From Sphingobacterium zeae (GTDB lineage Bacteria; Bacteroidota; Bacteroidia; Sphingobacteriales; Sphingobacteriaceae): 64,000 nucleotides of DNA. The position numbers were made by a program, and so were the translations under genes. Positions within the stretch are counted from its first letter, which is position 1. Every line of letters begins with the position of its first letter. The DNA lies in contig NZ_JAUTBA010000001.1 in the NCBI RefSeq assembly GCF_030818895.1, forward strand, positions 806,001-870,000, given 5' to 3'. Shown here piece by piece: positions 35,885 to 45,101 of this stretch. The notes beneath the pieces were generated by a model. It ran no database searches, was not told the DNA's origin, and was given only the letters and a program-made list of their open reading frames with translations.

Positions 35885-36940
35885 ATGCGAAAATACGACG
35901 TCAGCAAACAAGAAAAGCAATCGATCGATGATATTGTCCAATTCTGGAAGAAAGAGAATTTATTGGATGAGCAAAAAGCGAACGAGCTGATGGAGAGTTT
36001 GGACGTGAAAAGTTTTGATTGGGGACAACTGGCTCGGTATGCCTTTTGGATTGCACTGGCATCCTTGGTGTTCGCCGTTTTTTCGCTGTTTACCGATGCG
36101 TCATTCCTAGCCTTTGTGGATACCCTTTACGAAGCGCCAAATATCTTATTTTGTTTCTTTTTTGCTGCCGTGGCCGTATTGTTCTATACCTTGGGGTTGC
36201 GCTATAAGAAACGTTATCCATATAAAAACTTATCCACCGAAACCATGATGCTGATTGGAGTTTTTGCTACAGCAGCCTGTATCGGATTCATGGGTAAGGT
36301 ATTGGATAAAGATACCATGCACTACTCGCTTTTATTTTTGCTTTCCGTGGCGATTTATGGCTTCCTAGCTGTTAAGCTTGATAGTAAGCTCATCTGGACA
36401 TTTATGCTTTTGGCCCTAGGGGTCTGGTTTGCAACCGAAACGGCGTACCATAGCAATTGGGGATTCAAGTTTTGGGGAATGAATTATCCCCTTCGGTTCA
36501 CCATTTTTGGGACACTGATCACTGCCCTGGCCGTTTGGGCTCAACCCCGGTTCGCACAGCTGCAAGTCTTTCAGCCCATCAGTTATATTGTCGGATTGAT
36601 CTACCTGATGGTATCCTTATGGACACTCTCTATTTTTGGGAATTATGCTGATTTTTATGAATGGACCACCGTACGTCAATACCATATGTTCTATTGGGGG
36701 ATATTGTCAACTGCGGTATCTGTATTTTTGGTCGTCTATGGTTTAAAGGCGAAAGACAATGTGAGCAGAGAAGTTGGGTTTGTATTTTTAGTGCTCAATA
36801 TCTACACACGTTATGTGGAATACCTCTGGGACAACATCAATCGAGCAGTGTTCTTTTTAATTTTGGCCGTGTCCTTCTGGTTCGTCGGCCGTTGGGCAGA
36901 GAAATTATGGAACAAAAGGAAAGACGAAATAGCCGAATAA
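35885..36940 (+). CDS. DUF2157 domain-containing membrane protein
   Basis: 351 aa. The N-terminal cytosolic part (about 1-50: KQEKQSIDDIVQFWKKENLLDEQKANELMESL) is the DUF2157-type helical start, followed by about ten membrane spans. Function of the family is unknown. An in-frame TTG at 35864 falls within a TACCTTGC element (35863 region) resembling a minus-7 box, so the ATG at 35885 (RKYDVSKQEK) is preferred. It ends 3 bases from the convergent response regulator gene. Confidence 0.83.
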   Translation: MRKYDVSKQEKQSIDDIVQFWKKENLLDEQKANELMESLDVKSFDWGQLARYAFWIALASLVFAVFSLFTDASFLAFVDTLYEAPNILFCFFFAAVAVLFYTLGLRYKKRYPYKNLSTETMMLIGVFATAACIGFMGKVLDKDTMHYSLLFLLSVAIYGFLAVKLDSKLIWTFMLLALGVWFATETAYHSNWGFKFWGMNYPLRFTIFGTLITALAVWAQPRFAQLQVFQPISYIVGLIYLMVSLWTLSIFGNYADFYEWTTVRQYHMFYWGILSTAVSVFLVVYGLKAKDNVSREVGFVFLVLNIYTRYVEYLWDNINRAVFFLILAVSFWFVGRWAEKLWNKRKDEIAE

Positions 36941-36943
36941 CTT

Positions 36944-37618
36944 TCACAAATGGATGGTAAATCCAACACCTCTATTGGAATTAATGCTCAGATTGGGATC
37001 GAGGCTTAAGTATTTGCGGATCCGGGTAATAAATACGTCCATGCTCCTTCCAGTAAAGAAATCTGCATTTCCCCATACCTTTTCAAGAATATCTTCACGG
37101 GTGACAAGCTGGCCCCTATGTTGCCATAGAAATAGGAGCAGTTGTGCTTCGCGCTCGGTGAGCTTAAACTGACCTTGTGCATGGCTTAATACTAACTGTT
37201 CAGGGTGAAATACATACGTCCCGAGGACAATCGATTTTGGCGTACTATTTTTCTGATTCCGTTTTAATATATTCTGTATGCGAAGCAAGAGTTCTTCAGG
37301 ATCGCAAGGTTTAGTGACATAATCATCAGCACCGATTTTTAGTCCCGTAAGCTTGTCGATCTTTTGTTCTTTGGCGGTTAAAAAGATAAATGGTAATGCG
37401 GGATGCAGGGCATTAATTTCTTTGGCCAGACTAAAACCGCTGATTTGAGGAAGCATCACATCCAGTATAACCAGGTCGTAGCCGGCTAGCTGCTGAAAAT
37501 TTTCCATAAGATCCTGAGGCTGCGCCATCCAATCTACGACAAATGCAGATAGCTCAAGGTATTGCTTGAGCATAAAACCAAAATCAGGATCATCTTCAAC
37601 GAGGAGTAATTTGTTCAT
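36944..37618 (-). CDS. OmpR-family response regulator transcription factor
   Basis: 224 aa. The receiver domain (1-120) has the acidic pair VEDDPD, phosphoacceptor D53 in VILDVMLP, FLTA (Thr switch) and DYVTKPC (Lys). The winged-helix effector (about 130-224) shows LSHAQGQFKLTEREAQLLLFLWQHRGQLVTREDILEKVWG and FTGRSMDVFITRIRKYL with SINSNRGVGFTIHL. It is the partner of the histidine kinase 107 bases upstream on the same strand. Three direct TTAAC[C/G] half-sites at 39097-39124 suit this family and suggest autoregulation. Confidence 0.95.
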   Translation of the reverse strand: MNKLLLVEDDPDFGFMLKQYLELSAFVVDWMAQPQDLMENFQQLAGYDLVILDVMLPQISGFSLAKEINALHPALPFIFLTAKEQKIDKLTGLKIGADDYVTKPCDPEELLLRIQNILKRNQKNSTPKSIVLGTYVFHPEQLVLSHAQGQFKLTEREAQLLLFLWQHRGQLVTREDILEKVWGNADFFTGRSMDVFITRIRKYLSLDPNLSINSNRGVGFTIHL

Positions 37619-37724
37619 TTTTTATTATTCAGTCGTTCATCTAAACTACTTTTCTATGCTTGCTATATTGGCTTTGTCGCGGGGCTTATTTCCTATTTCT
37701 TTGCCGCAGGTGATTACACTTACC

Positions 37725-39059
37725 TTATGATGGAATAGCAAGGAGCGGCAATTGAATTTTAAACGTAGTACCTACACCAAGCGTACTAATTACTGTAAGC
37801 TGTCCCTGATAACGATCCACGATTTTTTTAACGAGGAAAAGGCCAATTCCCAATCCCTTGGTGTCGTGTATATTGTTTTTTTGGATGCGGTAAAACTTGT
37901 CGAAAATATAAGGGAGTTCGCACTCCTCCATGCCATCACCATTGTCTTGTACGTAAATTGAAAGCTTATTTTTCTTTTGCTCAAAATGAACTTTAAGCCA
38001 TTTTGCGCCATACTTTACAGCATTGTTCATGAGATTCTGAAATAATGTTGTTGCATCGCTGAGGCCCAAGCACAATTTCCCTTCAGGCAATGGGCTTGTT
38101 TCAAATGCAATGGTCGGGTTCGTCAATTTAAAATCATCGAAAATCGCTTGGAGTTCCATCGTGGTAACAGGAGGATGATCCGATGGTTTAAGGTCTTCGG
38201 TCAGCGGGGCAAGGGTGTGTTCCAGGCGATTGACTTGCCGCTCAATGACCGTTATAATATTTTCATCTGTCGATTTTCGAAGTGTCTTAGCTGCAATTTT
38301 TAAGGTCGCAATAGGGGTTTTAAGTTCATGCGATACATTGTCAACCACGTCGTGAAGCACGGTGATCTGCTTCTGCTGTTTTTTGAGATTTTGAATGGTT
38401 CTATAAAAAAGCCAAAGAAAGGCGGCCAATATAAATAAGGTGCTCAACAGGAGGGATGTGAGTTCTTTGAATAATATCCAGTGGAGATTGGTTACCTCAA
38501 AAGAACTTTTCCTGTGGACTAAAAAGGTGTATAAGATTTCCTTGCTTTGGATGCTCTCTTCAATTTTCTGTGTTTCGGTTTTTTCCGTTATCCATTCACT
38601 GGAAGAAAGTTCAACAGGTCGTCGGAAATTTCCCTGTGTGGTGTAAACCGTAATGGGGCCATCAGCAATCTGCTTGTTAAAGTTTCTAAAATAAATACCC
38701 AAGATCTCCTTTTTTAGGATAACATCCATACCCAGTGGTTGAAATAGACTGTCGACATAGCGTGTGAGCTTCCCGGATGTTTTATGCGCATTGGCATGAT
38801 ATAGTCCTTTAAGCTGTTGAGCTGTTATCTGATTTTTAACCAATTTGATGTAGTAGTCTCTGGCGATGTCCTTGCTCATTAAATCATCATCAAAAAGACT
38901 GTCAATTTTGGGAGATTTGTTCAGTTTGCTTTTTACTGTTGCAAAAATATCGCGCTGTTTGAGCTGATAGGTGTTGTACAATTGATAGCCCTGAATGCCG
39001 ATCAGTACAGCAAAAAATAATGTAAAGAGAACACTATAATTTTTGGGTTTCAATTCCAT
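37725..39059 (-). CDS. Sensor histidine kinase
   Basis: 444 aa. Two membrane helices (about 9-28 and 206-226) bound a periplasmic sensor region of about 175 residues with no recognised fold. Then come the DHp domain with the phospho-acceptor in VVDNVSHELKTPIATLKIAAKTL and the ATPase domain: LFQNLMNNAVKYG (N box), YVQDNGDGMEE (G1), FDKFYRIQ (F box) and TKGLGIGLFLVKKIV (G2). The TTG at 39065 would add two residues, but ATG 39059 fits better. A TATATTTG box ends 3 bases before that ATG. Divergent from an outer membrane barrel gene that may be its target. Confidence 0.93.
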   Translation of the reverse strand: MELKPKNYSVLFTLFFAVLIGIQGYQLYNTYQLKQRDIFATVKSKLNKSPKIDSLFDDDLMSKDIARDYYIKLVKNQITAQQLKGLYHANAHKTSGKLTRYVDSLFQPLGMDVILKKEILGIYFRNFNKQIADGPITVYTTQGNFRRPVELSSSEWITEKTETQKIEESIQSKEILYTFLVHRKSSFEVTNLHWILFKELTSLLLSTLFILAAFLWLFYRTIQNLKKQQKQITVLHDVVDNVSHELKTPIATLKIAAKTLRKSTDENIITVIERQVNRLEHTLAPLTEDLKPSDHPPVTTMELQAIFDDFKLTNPTIAFETSPLPEGKLCLGLSDATTLFQNLMNNAVKYGAKWLKVHFEQKKNKLSIYVQDNGDGMEECELPYIFDKFYRIQKNNIHDTKGLGIGLFLVKKIVDRYQGQLTVISTLGVGTTFKIQLPLLAIPS

Positions 39060-39062
39060 ACA

Positions 39063-39070
39063 CAAATATA
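39063..39070 (-). promoter_or_regulatory. minus-7 element TATATTTG of the kinase-regulator operon
   Basis: Exact consensus, 3 bases before ATG 39059. The transcript would be leaderless or nearly so. There is no TTG at minus 33, consistent with a promoter needing an activator bound just upstream. Confidence 0.5.
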
Positions 39071-39096
39071 ACTGCTGAAGGCCAATATAATATACT

Positions 39097-39124
39097 TTAA
39101 CGCAGTATTAACCCTTCATTAACC
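39097..39124. promoter_or_regulatory. Three direct half-sites TTAAC[C/G] with 11-bp period, candidate response-regulator binding site
   Basis: TTAACG at 39097, TTAACC at 39108 and TTAACC at 39119, spaced exactly 11 bp start to start. OmpR/PhoB-family regulators bind as head-to-tail dimers to direct repeats of this period. They are 27-54 bases upstream of the kinase minus-7 box, a typical activator position, and about 165 bases before the divergent barrel gene. Confidence 0.6.
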
Positions 39125-39289
39125 ATTATTTACTACGGAGATGGACAATTTTGGGACATCGGAAGCGTGTAAAAGGTCAGTGACTGTCATATACGATAAC
39201 CACAAAAAAGGCATGCGTTTGACAGCACAGCTAATAGATATAATAATCCCGGTATGCGCTAATGAAATTAAAAGACTAATTATTTGTAC

Positions 39290-41659
39290 ATGAAATCGAG
39301 CCTATTTTTTCTAGCTTTCCCTTTAGCGCTTTCAGCACAGACAAAGATCGGGGGACAAGTGCAGGATACAAACAAAATTGTATTAGCAGGTGCAACCGTT
39401 ATGCTATTGGATAGTAACTATCAAGCAATTCGTGAAGTGAAAACTGACCATCTTGGAACGTTTATGCTGTCGCTGGATCATTCTGGCAGCTATTATCTAC
39501 GGTCCACTTATCTTAACTTTAGACCTCAGGAGCACTTTTTCCGTAGCGACACCATTGCTCGCCCTCTGATACTTGAACTTATTCCCGAATCAAAAGTACT
39601 CGAAGAAGCACAGGTTGTCGGGCGGGCGCCGAGATTGATCCGCAAGTTGGACCGCCTGGAATTTAACGTGCAGCATTCTAATCTTTCGGCACTCAACAGT
39701 TGGGACATTTTGAAACGGACGCCATTGGTGATGGCAAATGGCTCAGATTTAATGGTCCGTGGAAGTAAAAATATTGTTGTAATGATTAATGAACGAAAAG
39801 TTATGCTCACAGGGGAGGAATTGAAAACCTATCTTGAGAATACGTCGGGCAGCGATGTCCAATCGATCGAGGTCATTACCAACCCCCCTGCAAAATATGA
39901 AGCGGAGGGCAGTACCATCATCAATATTAAACTTTCCAAATCGAACCTCTTTGGATATCGGGGCTCGGCGGTTGCGTTGGCCGAAAAAAGCAGCACCTGG
40001 AAGCAATTGTTTGGGCTGACCCAGTATTACAGAAATGAAAAAATCAACGTTCGTGGCACCTATAATTTCGGAAGGGGAACTTATGCACGTTACGAAACGA
40101 ATTATGTGTATTATCCCAATGAGCAAACCTCGTGGGAAGGTGTGATGGATCGATTTGATACCAATAACAGTCAGAACAGCTATGTGCTTTCGATGGAATA
40201 CACACCCGATTCAACCTGGACTGTTAGCGGAGGTCTAAACGGATATTATGGCCCCAAAACCTATGGTACCTACGTGGTGCCAACTGTCATTTACGATAGC
40301 AACCGTATTCAACAATCGAGCTACCTCACGACAAACGATCATGAGTCATCTTCAGAAACAAAAAACATGTATCTTCAGGTCATTAAGAAGCTTAACGCCA
40401 GCTGGAGTATAAATTGGTCTTCTTACTTTACAGACCATCATTCGACAAATAATCAGGATGTGCTCACCGCGCTGAGATTTAAGGATCAACAACCCAGGGA
40501 TACACGATTTATTAGCAACAACGGAAATAAAAATAGGCTCTTTTCTTCACAGGTCGATTTTTCCGGTAAAGTAAAGCAGCTTGGGATGGAATTTGGAGGG
40601 AAATTTAGCGATGTTACAACGACAAACAGTCTTGTGTTCACTGACGATGAATCGGGCAAGTTGGAGTATAGGCCGGATAAGAGCAGTGAGTTTGATTACA
40701 AAGAACGGAACGTAGCTCTTTATGGTTCATTGGACTATACCTGGAAAAAATGGAGCTGGAAAGCAGGATTAAGAGGAGAATATACCAACTTAAAGGGCAT
40801 TGTATCAGAACCAGAAGATATCAATAAACAGGATTATTTTGTGCTCTTCCCGACATTTTATATGCAATATGCCTTGACGGAAAATCAGCAGTTAGGTTTT
40901 TCCTATGGAAAGCGGATCAGTCGTCCTTCCTACTCTTGGCTCAATCCCGCAAAATCCTACTACAATCGTTTTTCATACTTTCAGGGAGATCCCCGTTTAA
41001 GGGCTACGATCGTGCATAACCTGAATCTGACGTGGACCAAAAACAACTGGAATATTGATCTATTCTACCGATTTGAAAAGTGGCCTAATATGGAAATAGC
41101 CTTGCAGGATAATGTTAACCACCAGCTGATTTATCATTATACCAATATCAAAAAGGGGCAGGGAGCAGGGATAGACCTGGGTAAGAGTTTTCAGTTTACT
41201 GAACGTTGGGGAATGAACCTGCAGCTAGAGGGAATGTACAATGAGAATTACTTTATGGGGACCGATGATGTGCTGCACAAGAACGATGTATACATTGGCA
41301 ACGGAAATATAAGTAGCAGCTATGTCTTGAGCAAAGAAACAGGCTGGAATCTTGAGCTCGGCAATACGTTTACATCGCCCACCATACAGGGGCCATTTAA
41401 AATAACTGGGTATTCCAGTACCTATGTAATGACAAATCGAAAATTCTTTAAAAACAAGTTTGAGGTAAATCTATCGTTTATGGACATCTTTAAAACGGAA
41501 AAAATGACCATATCCTCCAAATATGCCGATCAAAATAACTTTTATAAAGATTATCGGGATACCAGAAAGGTAAATCTGACGCTGCGGTACCATTTTGGAA
41601 ATCAGAAAGTCAAAAGTAACAATCAGCCCGCAAAAACAGAAGAGCAGAACCGCCTGTAA
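39290..41659 (+). CDS. Outer membrane beta-barrel protein with carboxypeptidase-regulatory-like N-terminus (TonB-receptor-like)
   Basis: 789 aa. Signal peptide (KSSLFFLAFPLALSAQ), then a CarboxypepD_reg-like domain (about 18-95: GGQVQDTNKIVLAGATVMLL, DHLGTFMLSL), then a plug-like region (RLEFNVQHSNLSALNSWDILKRTPLVMA, SIEVITNPPAKYEAEGSTIINIKL) and a large barrel ending in LTLRYHFGNQK. This is the OMP_b-brl_3 group, related to TonB receptors but without a clear TonB box. ATG 39290 is used, as the upstream TTG 39284 adds only two residues. It may be controlled by the divergent two-component system. The ligand is unknown. Confidence 0.88.
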   Translation: MKSSLFFLAFPLALSAQTKIGGQVQDTNKIVLAGATVMLLDSNYQAIREVKTDHLGTFMLSLDHSGSYYLRSTYLNFRPQEHFFRSDTIARPLILELIPESKVLEEAQVVGRAPRLIRKLDRLEFNVQHSNLSALNSWDILKRTPLVMANGSDLMVRGSKNIVVMINERKVMLTGEELKTYLENTSGSDVQSIEVITNPPAKYEAEGSTIINIKLSKSNLFGYRGSAVALAEKSSTWKQLFGLTQYYRNEKINVRGTYNFGRGTYARYETNYVYYPNEQTSWEGVMDRFDTNNSQNSYVLSMEYTPDSTWTVSGGLNGYYGPKTYGTYVVPTVIYDSNRIQQSSYLTTNDHESSSETKNMYLQVIKKLNASWSINWSSYFTDHHSTNNQDVLTALRFKDQQPRDTRFISNNGNKNRLFSSQVDFSGKVKQLGMEFGGKFSDVTTTNSLVFTDDESGKLEYRPDKSSEFDYKERNVALYGSLDYTWKKWSWKAGLRGEYTNLKGIVSEPEDINKQDYFVLFPTFYMQYALTENQQLGFSYGKRISRPSYSWLNPAKSYYNRFSYFQGDPRLRATIVHNLNLTWTKNNWNIDLFYRFEKWPNMEIALQDNVNHQLIYHYTNIKKGQGAGIDLGKSFQFTERWGMNLQLEGMYNENYFMGTDDVLHKNDVYIGNGNISSSYVLSKETGWNLELGNTFTSPTIQGPFKITGYSSTYVMTNRKFFKNKFEVNLSFMDIFKTEKMTISSKYADQNNFYKDYRDTRKVNLTLRYHFGNQKVKSNNQPAKTEEQNRL

Positions 41660-41809
41660 ATCTGTTGAATTCTTAAAAAATCAAATTCTTCATATCACTG
41701 TAACTTTATATCCATAATATCCATAAAGAAAATGAATACGTCAAGAATTAAAAGCAAGCGTCGTCCACGTCTGATGTGGAGGACAATCAGATGTCAGAAA
41801 AGTATTTTC

Positions 41810-42226
41810 TCAGTTTATTTTCAAAGAATACGTAATATTGATACCGCCCGCAGCAAGCATATCATGTACGGAGCAATATTTTTTAACGGCCAGTTCAGCC
41901 GCTTTAGCTGCTTTTACCTCATCAATATCACCTTTTAAGAAGAAATTGATGTGTATAGCTGTAAATACCTGTGGTATTTCTTCCTGGCGTTTACCTTCCA
42001 CTTCGACCTGGATATCGTCAATTTGTTGGCGTTGTTTTACCAGTATGCTATGGAGATCGAAGACACTACAAGAACCCAGTGCCATTAACACCAATTCCAT
42101 GGGACGAACACCTTTACCTTCGCCGCCGATCGCTTCCGAACCATCGATGTTGACTTTGACCGAAGATAATTCACTGCTGGCTTCGAAATGCACAGCTTGG
42201 TTGACGCGGTTTAATTTGATTTTCAT
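41810..42226 (-). CDS. OsmC family protein (peroxiredoxin-like)
   Basis: 138 aa, standard OsmC/YhfA length. The two redox cysteines are visible in LVLMALGSCSVFDLHSIL and VKKYCSVHDML. RPMELVLMALGSCS is the typical helix start. Members reduce organic hydroperoxides with thiols; the YhfA-like subgroup may have other roles. Convergent with the barrel gene; the 150-base gap holds the inverted repeat ACGTCTGAT/ATCAGATGT (41769-41796), which may end transcription. Confidence 0.9.
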   Translation of the reverse strand: MKIKLNRVNQAVHFEASSELSSVKVNIDGSEAIGGEGKGVRPMELVLMALGSCSVFDLHSILVKQRQQIDDIQVEVEGKRQEEIPQVFTAIHINFFLKGDIDEVKAAKAAELAVKKYCSVHDMLAAGGINITYSLKIN

Positions 42227-42324
42227 CTTAACATATTTTATTCATTTTTTGCACACCAATTTTAGCGAATAGGCCATCATTGGTAATAAAAGATCTAACT
42301 GGAATCTGTGCAACACAAATATAC

Positions 42325-42357
42325 AAAAAAGGCAGACGATTATTCGTCTGCCTTTTG
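42325..42357 (-). terminator. Rho-independent terminator of the FadL-lipase operon
   Basis: AAAAGGCAGACGA (42327-42339) pairs perfectly with TCGTCTGCCTTTT (42344-42356). An A-run on the left gives the U-run of the minus-strand transcript. Confidence 0.88.
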
Positions 42358-42376
42358 TCAGTATGTTGGTCACTGT

Positions 42377-43705
42377 TTATTTTGTGACGGTATCTGGCAA
42401 TTTAACACCGCGATATTTGGCGACGTCAACTTGTGGGATCTTCGATCCATATTTAGAATTGATCGCACTGATAAAGATGTTGGCCATGAGGGCATTACCT
42501 ATTGGCGTGAGATGGATGCCATCCAAAGAGAACGCATTTCCAGTGATGTATTTGGCACTAACGGCTAATCCATTGATACGAACACCACCTTTTACATTGT
42601 TTAGGAAGGCATTTACGTCTGCTAAAGCGAGGTCTTTTGAAGCTGCAGCAGCTTTGATGGCTGCATTGTACTCGTTGATCCGCTTCACAACTGTTGCTGT
42701 TTCGCTTACATCAAGCACGTATTTGTCTTCAACAGGATTTTCGGGACGTAAACCATAAGGTATCTGTGCTGCGTTTGGCTTACCCAATAGTCCTGCAGAC
42801 AAGAAAGGAAGTACAAAATAATCTTGATCAGTCGCTGCACGAGTTCCAGATTTCGTAGCGATATAAATATTTGTTACCGGCGCAGGGGGATTTGTTGCGT
42901 TGACAGCTGCCAGCAGGGCTGCACGGGTAACCGTTGTAAAATAAGGTGTTGCGGTTACATCTGGAATGGTGGCCAGTACACCTTTTTTCCCGCCGGTAGT
43001 CAGCGCCTGCACATAACCATTGAGAATTGCTGTAAATTGGGCAGTTTCAGTCAATACGGTTGTTGGATCGGGCTGATTCGTTGTTGGATTCATATTGACC
43101 ACTCCACCATTAGTTGCCCAACCCAATGCATCGTTGTTGCCTAGTGCAAAACTAAAAAAGGTGTGGTTTTGTGTCGTTGAATAGGTGAAATACGTTTTCG
43201 AGGCGTCCCCGTCGGGCAATAAGCGCTCGAAATACGGATTGCCGGCAGTTGAGCCCATGCCTGCTACCATAGAAAGATCCATCCGCATACCCGGTACACC
43301 GAGGTTATTGACCGGATCAGTATATTTCGTCAATAGTTTTGTTGAACCAGGTCTGTAGGCCAGTTTATCTGTAACAGGTGCCGTCACAGGCTGTCCATTG
43401 ACAAGTGCTGTTAGGGTAATGTAGCCAGAACCGTTGGCTTGATCTTCACTGAAAAACGGCGATTTAAATTCCCCACCACCCACTTGTTTTAACTGCTCGG
43501 CAATTAAGTTGGGGTAAGCAACCTTTTGGCCCTCCAGATAAAGTCCCCCATCTGCGTATCCTGCCGTCAATGAATTCCCGATGGCAACATATTTTGAAAA
43601 ATTAAGCGATCCTGCCGAAGGTGTATACTCCTCCAAAGAAGGTTTGCACGAAGCAATAGCGACAAGTGCTAACGCTGCGGCTATGTAAAGTTTGTTTTTT
43701 TTCAT
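42377..43705 (-). CDS. SGNH/GDSL hydrolase lipoprotein
   Basis: 442 aa. Lipoprotein signal with lipobox IASC near residue 20. The SGNH esterase blocks are YVAIGNSLTAGYADGG (GDS-like Ser, block I, with N in place of D), FFSFALGNNDALGWA (GxND, block III) and SLDGIHLTPIGNALMANIF (DxxH, block V). These point to an extracytoplasmic ester hydrolase, possibly a lipase. It begins 22 bases after a FadL-family porin gene in the same operon, so I infer hydrolysis of external lipids and uptake of the fatty acids. A TTG nine bases upstream of the ATG is not used. Confidence 0.88.
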   Translation of the reverse strand: MKKNKLYIAAALALVAIASCKPSLEEYTPSAGSLNFSKYVAIGNSLTAGYADGGLYLEGQKVAYPNLIAEQLKQVGGGEFKSPFFSEDQANGSGYITLTALVNGQPVTAPVTDKLAYRPGSTKLLTKYTDPVNNLGVPGMRMDLSMVAGMGSTAGNPYFERLLPDGDASKTYFTYSTTQNHTFFSFALGNNDALGWATNGGVVNMNPTTNQPDPTTVLTETAQFTAILNGYVQALTTGGKKGVLATIPDVTATPYFTTVTRAALLAAVNATNPPAPVTNIYIATKSGTRAATDQDYFVLPFLSAGLLGKPNAAQIPYGLRPENPVEDKYVLDVSETATVVKRINEYNAAIKAAAASKDLALADVNAFLNNVKGGVRINGLAVSAKYITGNAFSLDGIHLTPIGNALMANIFISAINSKYGSKIPQVDVAKYRGVKLPDTVTK

Positions 43706-43727
43706 CTTAGTCAAATTTGGCTGTTAA

Positions 43728-44954
43728 TTACCATTTATAGCTTACACCAATGCCTGGAGCAAAAATGTTAGTCGCATAAGTCCCCGAAAGACGGCTCTCA
43801 ATATTGGTTGACTGGCGAGCCATGATGCGCTGATAAGCAAAAGAACCTGTGACGTCAAATTTTGGTGATGGTTTTATTGTAAAACCCCCAGAGATTAAAT
43901 ATCGGGTGTTATCTGGTGTCTCTGGATAAACATAGGCGCTCTGTTGTACTGGAGTGGCGATATAGCCCCCTCCTACACGCAATTGCAAACGGTCGGAGGC
44001 AATATACTCCAAACCTGCTTTGATCGATCCTGCTTTATCATAATTTTTTGGTGAATGCGTATCTTGTAAGACAGGCGTATTTTCTTTGTAGTCAAAATCC
44101 AGTGCCTTATAAATGTCGTAATTGATTAGTGTTGCATCGATCGCCATTTTTAGCTTTTCCGAAAGCGGGAAGGCTATTCCAGCAGCAAAAGTGGATGGAA
44201 GAGGTAACTCAGCACTGAATTTGTTACCCGCAGGAAAATTACTTGCCACCGATTCCGGCACGTCGAAAGTTGCATCCCCATTTTTAAGTTTAGTGACAAC
44301 TTTCGAGCGGTAACTTAAAGAGATGGAAAATTCATCTTCTAAATTGTAGTGGATACCTACGTTATAGCCTGTACCTGTACCGGTCCCCTTTAAGGTTGCA
44401 AGTCCTGCATGACCATCCGGATAGAATACCGGAACTGAATTTTCCAGGTCTACCGTACCGACGTTATAGACGAAACCACCACCGACACTAAAATTTTCAG
44501 TCAGTTTGAAACTTAATGTAGGTTGAATATAGATTGCGCGTAGCGAAAGGCTAACTAAACTGAATTTACCAACCCAATTCTTTCCCCAATCGACAGCCCC
44601 ACCATATGGTGTATAAACTCCAATACCGGCTTTCCACCAGGAATTTTTAGGCCCAAATGCAGCAAATACTGAAAAAGGAGTGGATATTTGATTTCTAGTA
44701 TTGTAAACAACGGTGCTTCCAACCTCTTGAAAGGCAGATTTGTACATGACAGCATTCCCAGCAACGGAAATGGCGTTATGATCCATTTTTGCTAAAGCAC
44801 CCGGACTATAAAAAATGGAAGACTCATCTAAAAAGTAAGCAGAACCTGCTCCCCCCATTCCCACAGCTTTGGGACTTTGTAGATTCACTTGAGATCCTTG
44901 TGCAAACAGGAGTGACGGGCTTGCACAAAGTATTGAGAATAGTAGTTTCTTCAT
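43728..44954 (-). CDS. FadL/TodX family outer membrane transporter (OMPP1 family)
   Basis: 408 aa. Signal peptide (KKLLFSILCASPSLLFAQ), then the FadL N-terminal hatch: SPKAVGMGGAGSAYFLDESSIFYSPGALAKM is the family's best conserved stretch. A 14-strand-type barrel ends FAPGIGVSYKW with a C-terminal aromatic residue. It conducts hydrophobic compounds such as long-chain fatty acids across the outer membrane. Together with the SGNH hydrolase and the fadNAE operon at the start of the window, it covers release, uptake and degradation of fatty acids, though the two loci are 36 kb apart. Confidence 0.92.
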   Translation of the reverse strand: MKKLLFSILCASPSLLFAQGSQVNLQSPKAVGMGGAGSAYFLDESSIFYSPGALAKMDHNAISVAGNAVMYKSAFQEVGSTVVYNTRNQISTPFSVFAAFGPKNSWWKAGIGVYTPYGGAVDWGKNWVGKFSLVSLSLRAIYIQPTLSFKLTENFSVGGGFVYNVGTVDLENSVPVFYPDGHAGLATLKGTGTGTGYNVGIHYNLEDEFSISLSYRSKVVTKLKNGDATFDVPESVASNFPAGNKFSAELPLPSTFAAGIAFPLSEKLKMAIDATLINYDIYKALDFDYKENTPVLQDTHSPKNYDKAGSIKAGLEYIASDRLQLRVGGGYIATPVQQSAYVYPETPDNTRYLISGGFTIKPSPKFDVTGSFAYQRIMARQSTNIESRLSGTYATNIFAPGIGVSYKW

Positions 44955-45033
44955 ACTAGTGTTTATTTTTGGTTAACATTCCTCTTTCAAATACAATGCT
45001 AACATAATAAATGTTTGACTAAAATTAATAAAT

Positions 45034-45065
45034 GTTGTGTAATATTTTTTTTGCTCGTACCTTTA
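45034..45065 (+). promoter_or_regulatory. Promoter of tpx
   Basis: TTG at 45034-45036, 21 bases, then TACCTTTA at 45058-45065 (7 of 8 to TAnnTTTG). The leader is about 30 bases. Confidence 0.65.
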
Positions 45066-45101
45066 AGTGCAAGGATAATAAAATTAAACGATCATAATTA
45101 T

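Noticed and set aside
41732..41938. Small basic plus-strand ORF starting 24 bases after a TAACTTTA box
   Set aside because: Two thirds of it is antisense to the osmC-like gene and the N-terminal part has no recognisable pattern; the box alone is not enough.
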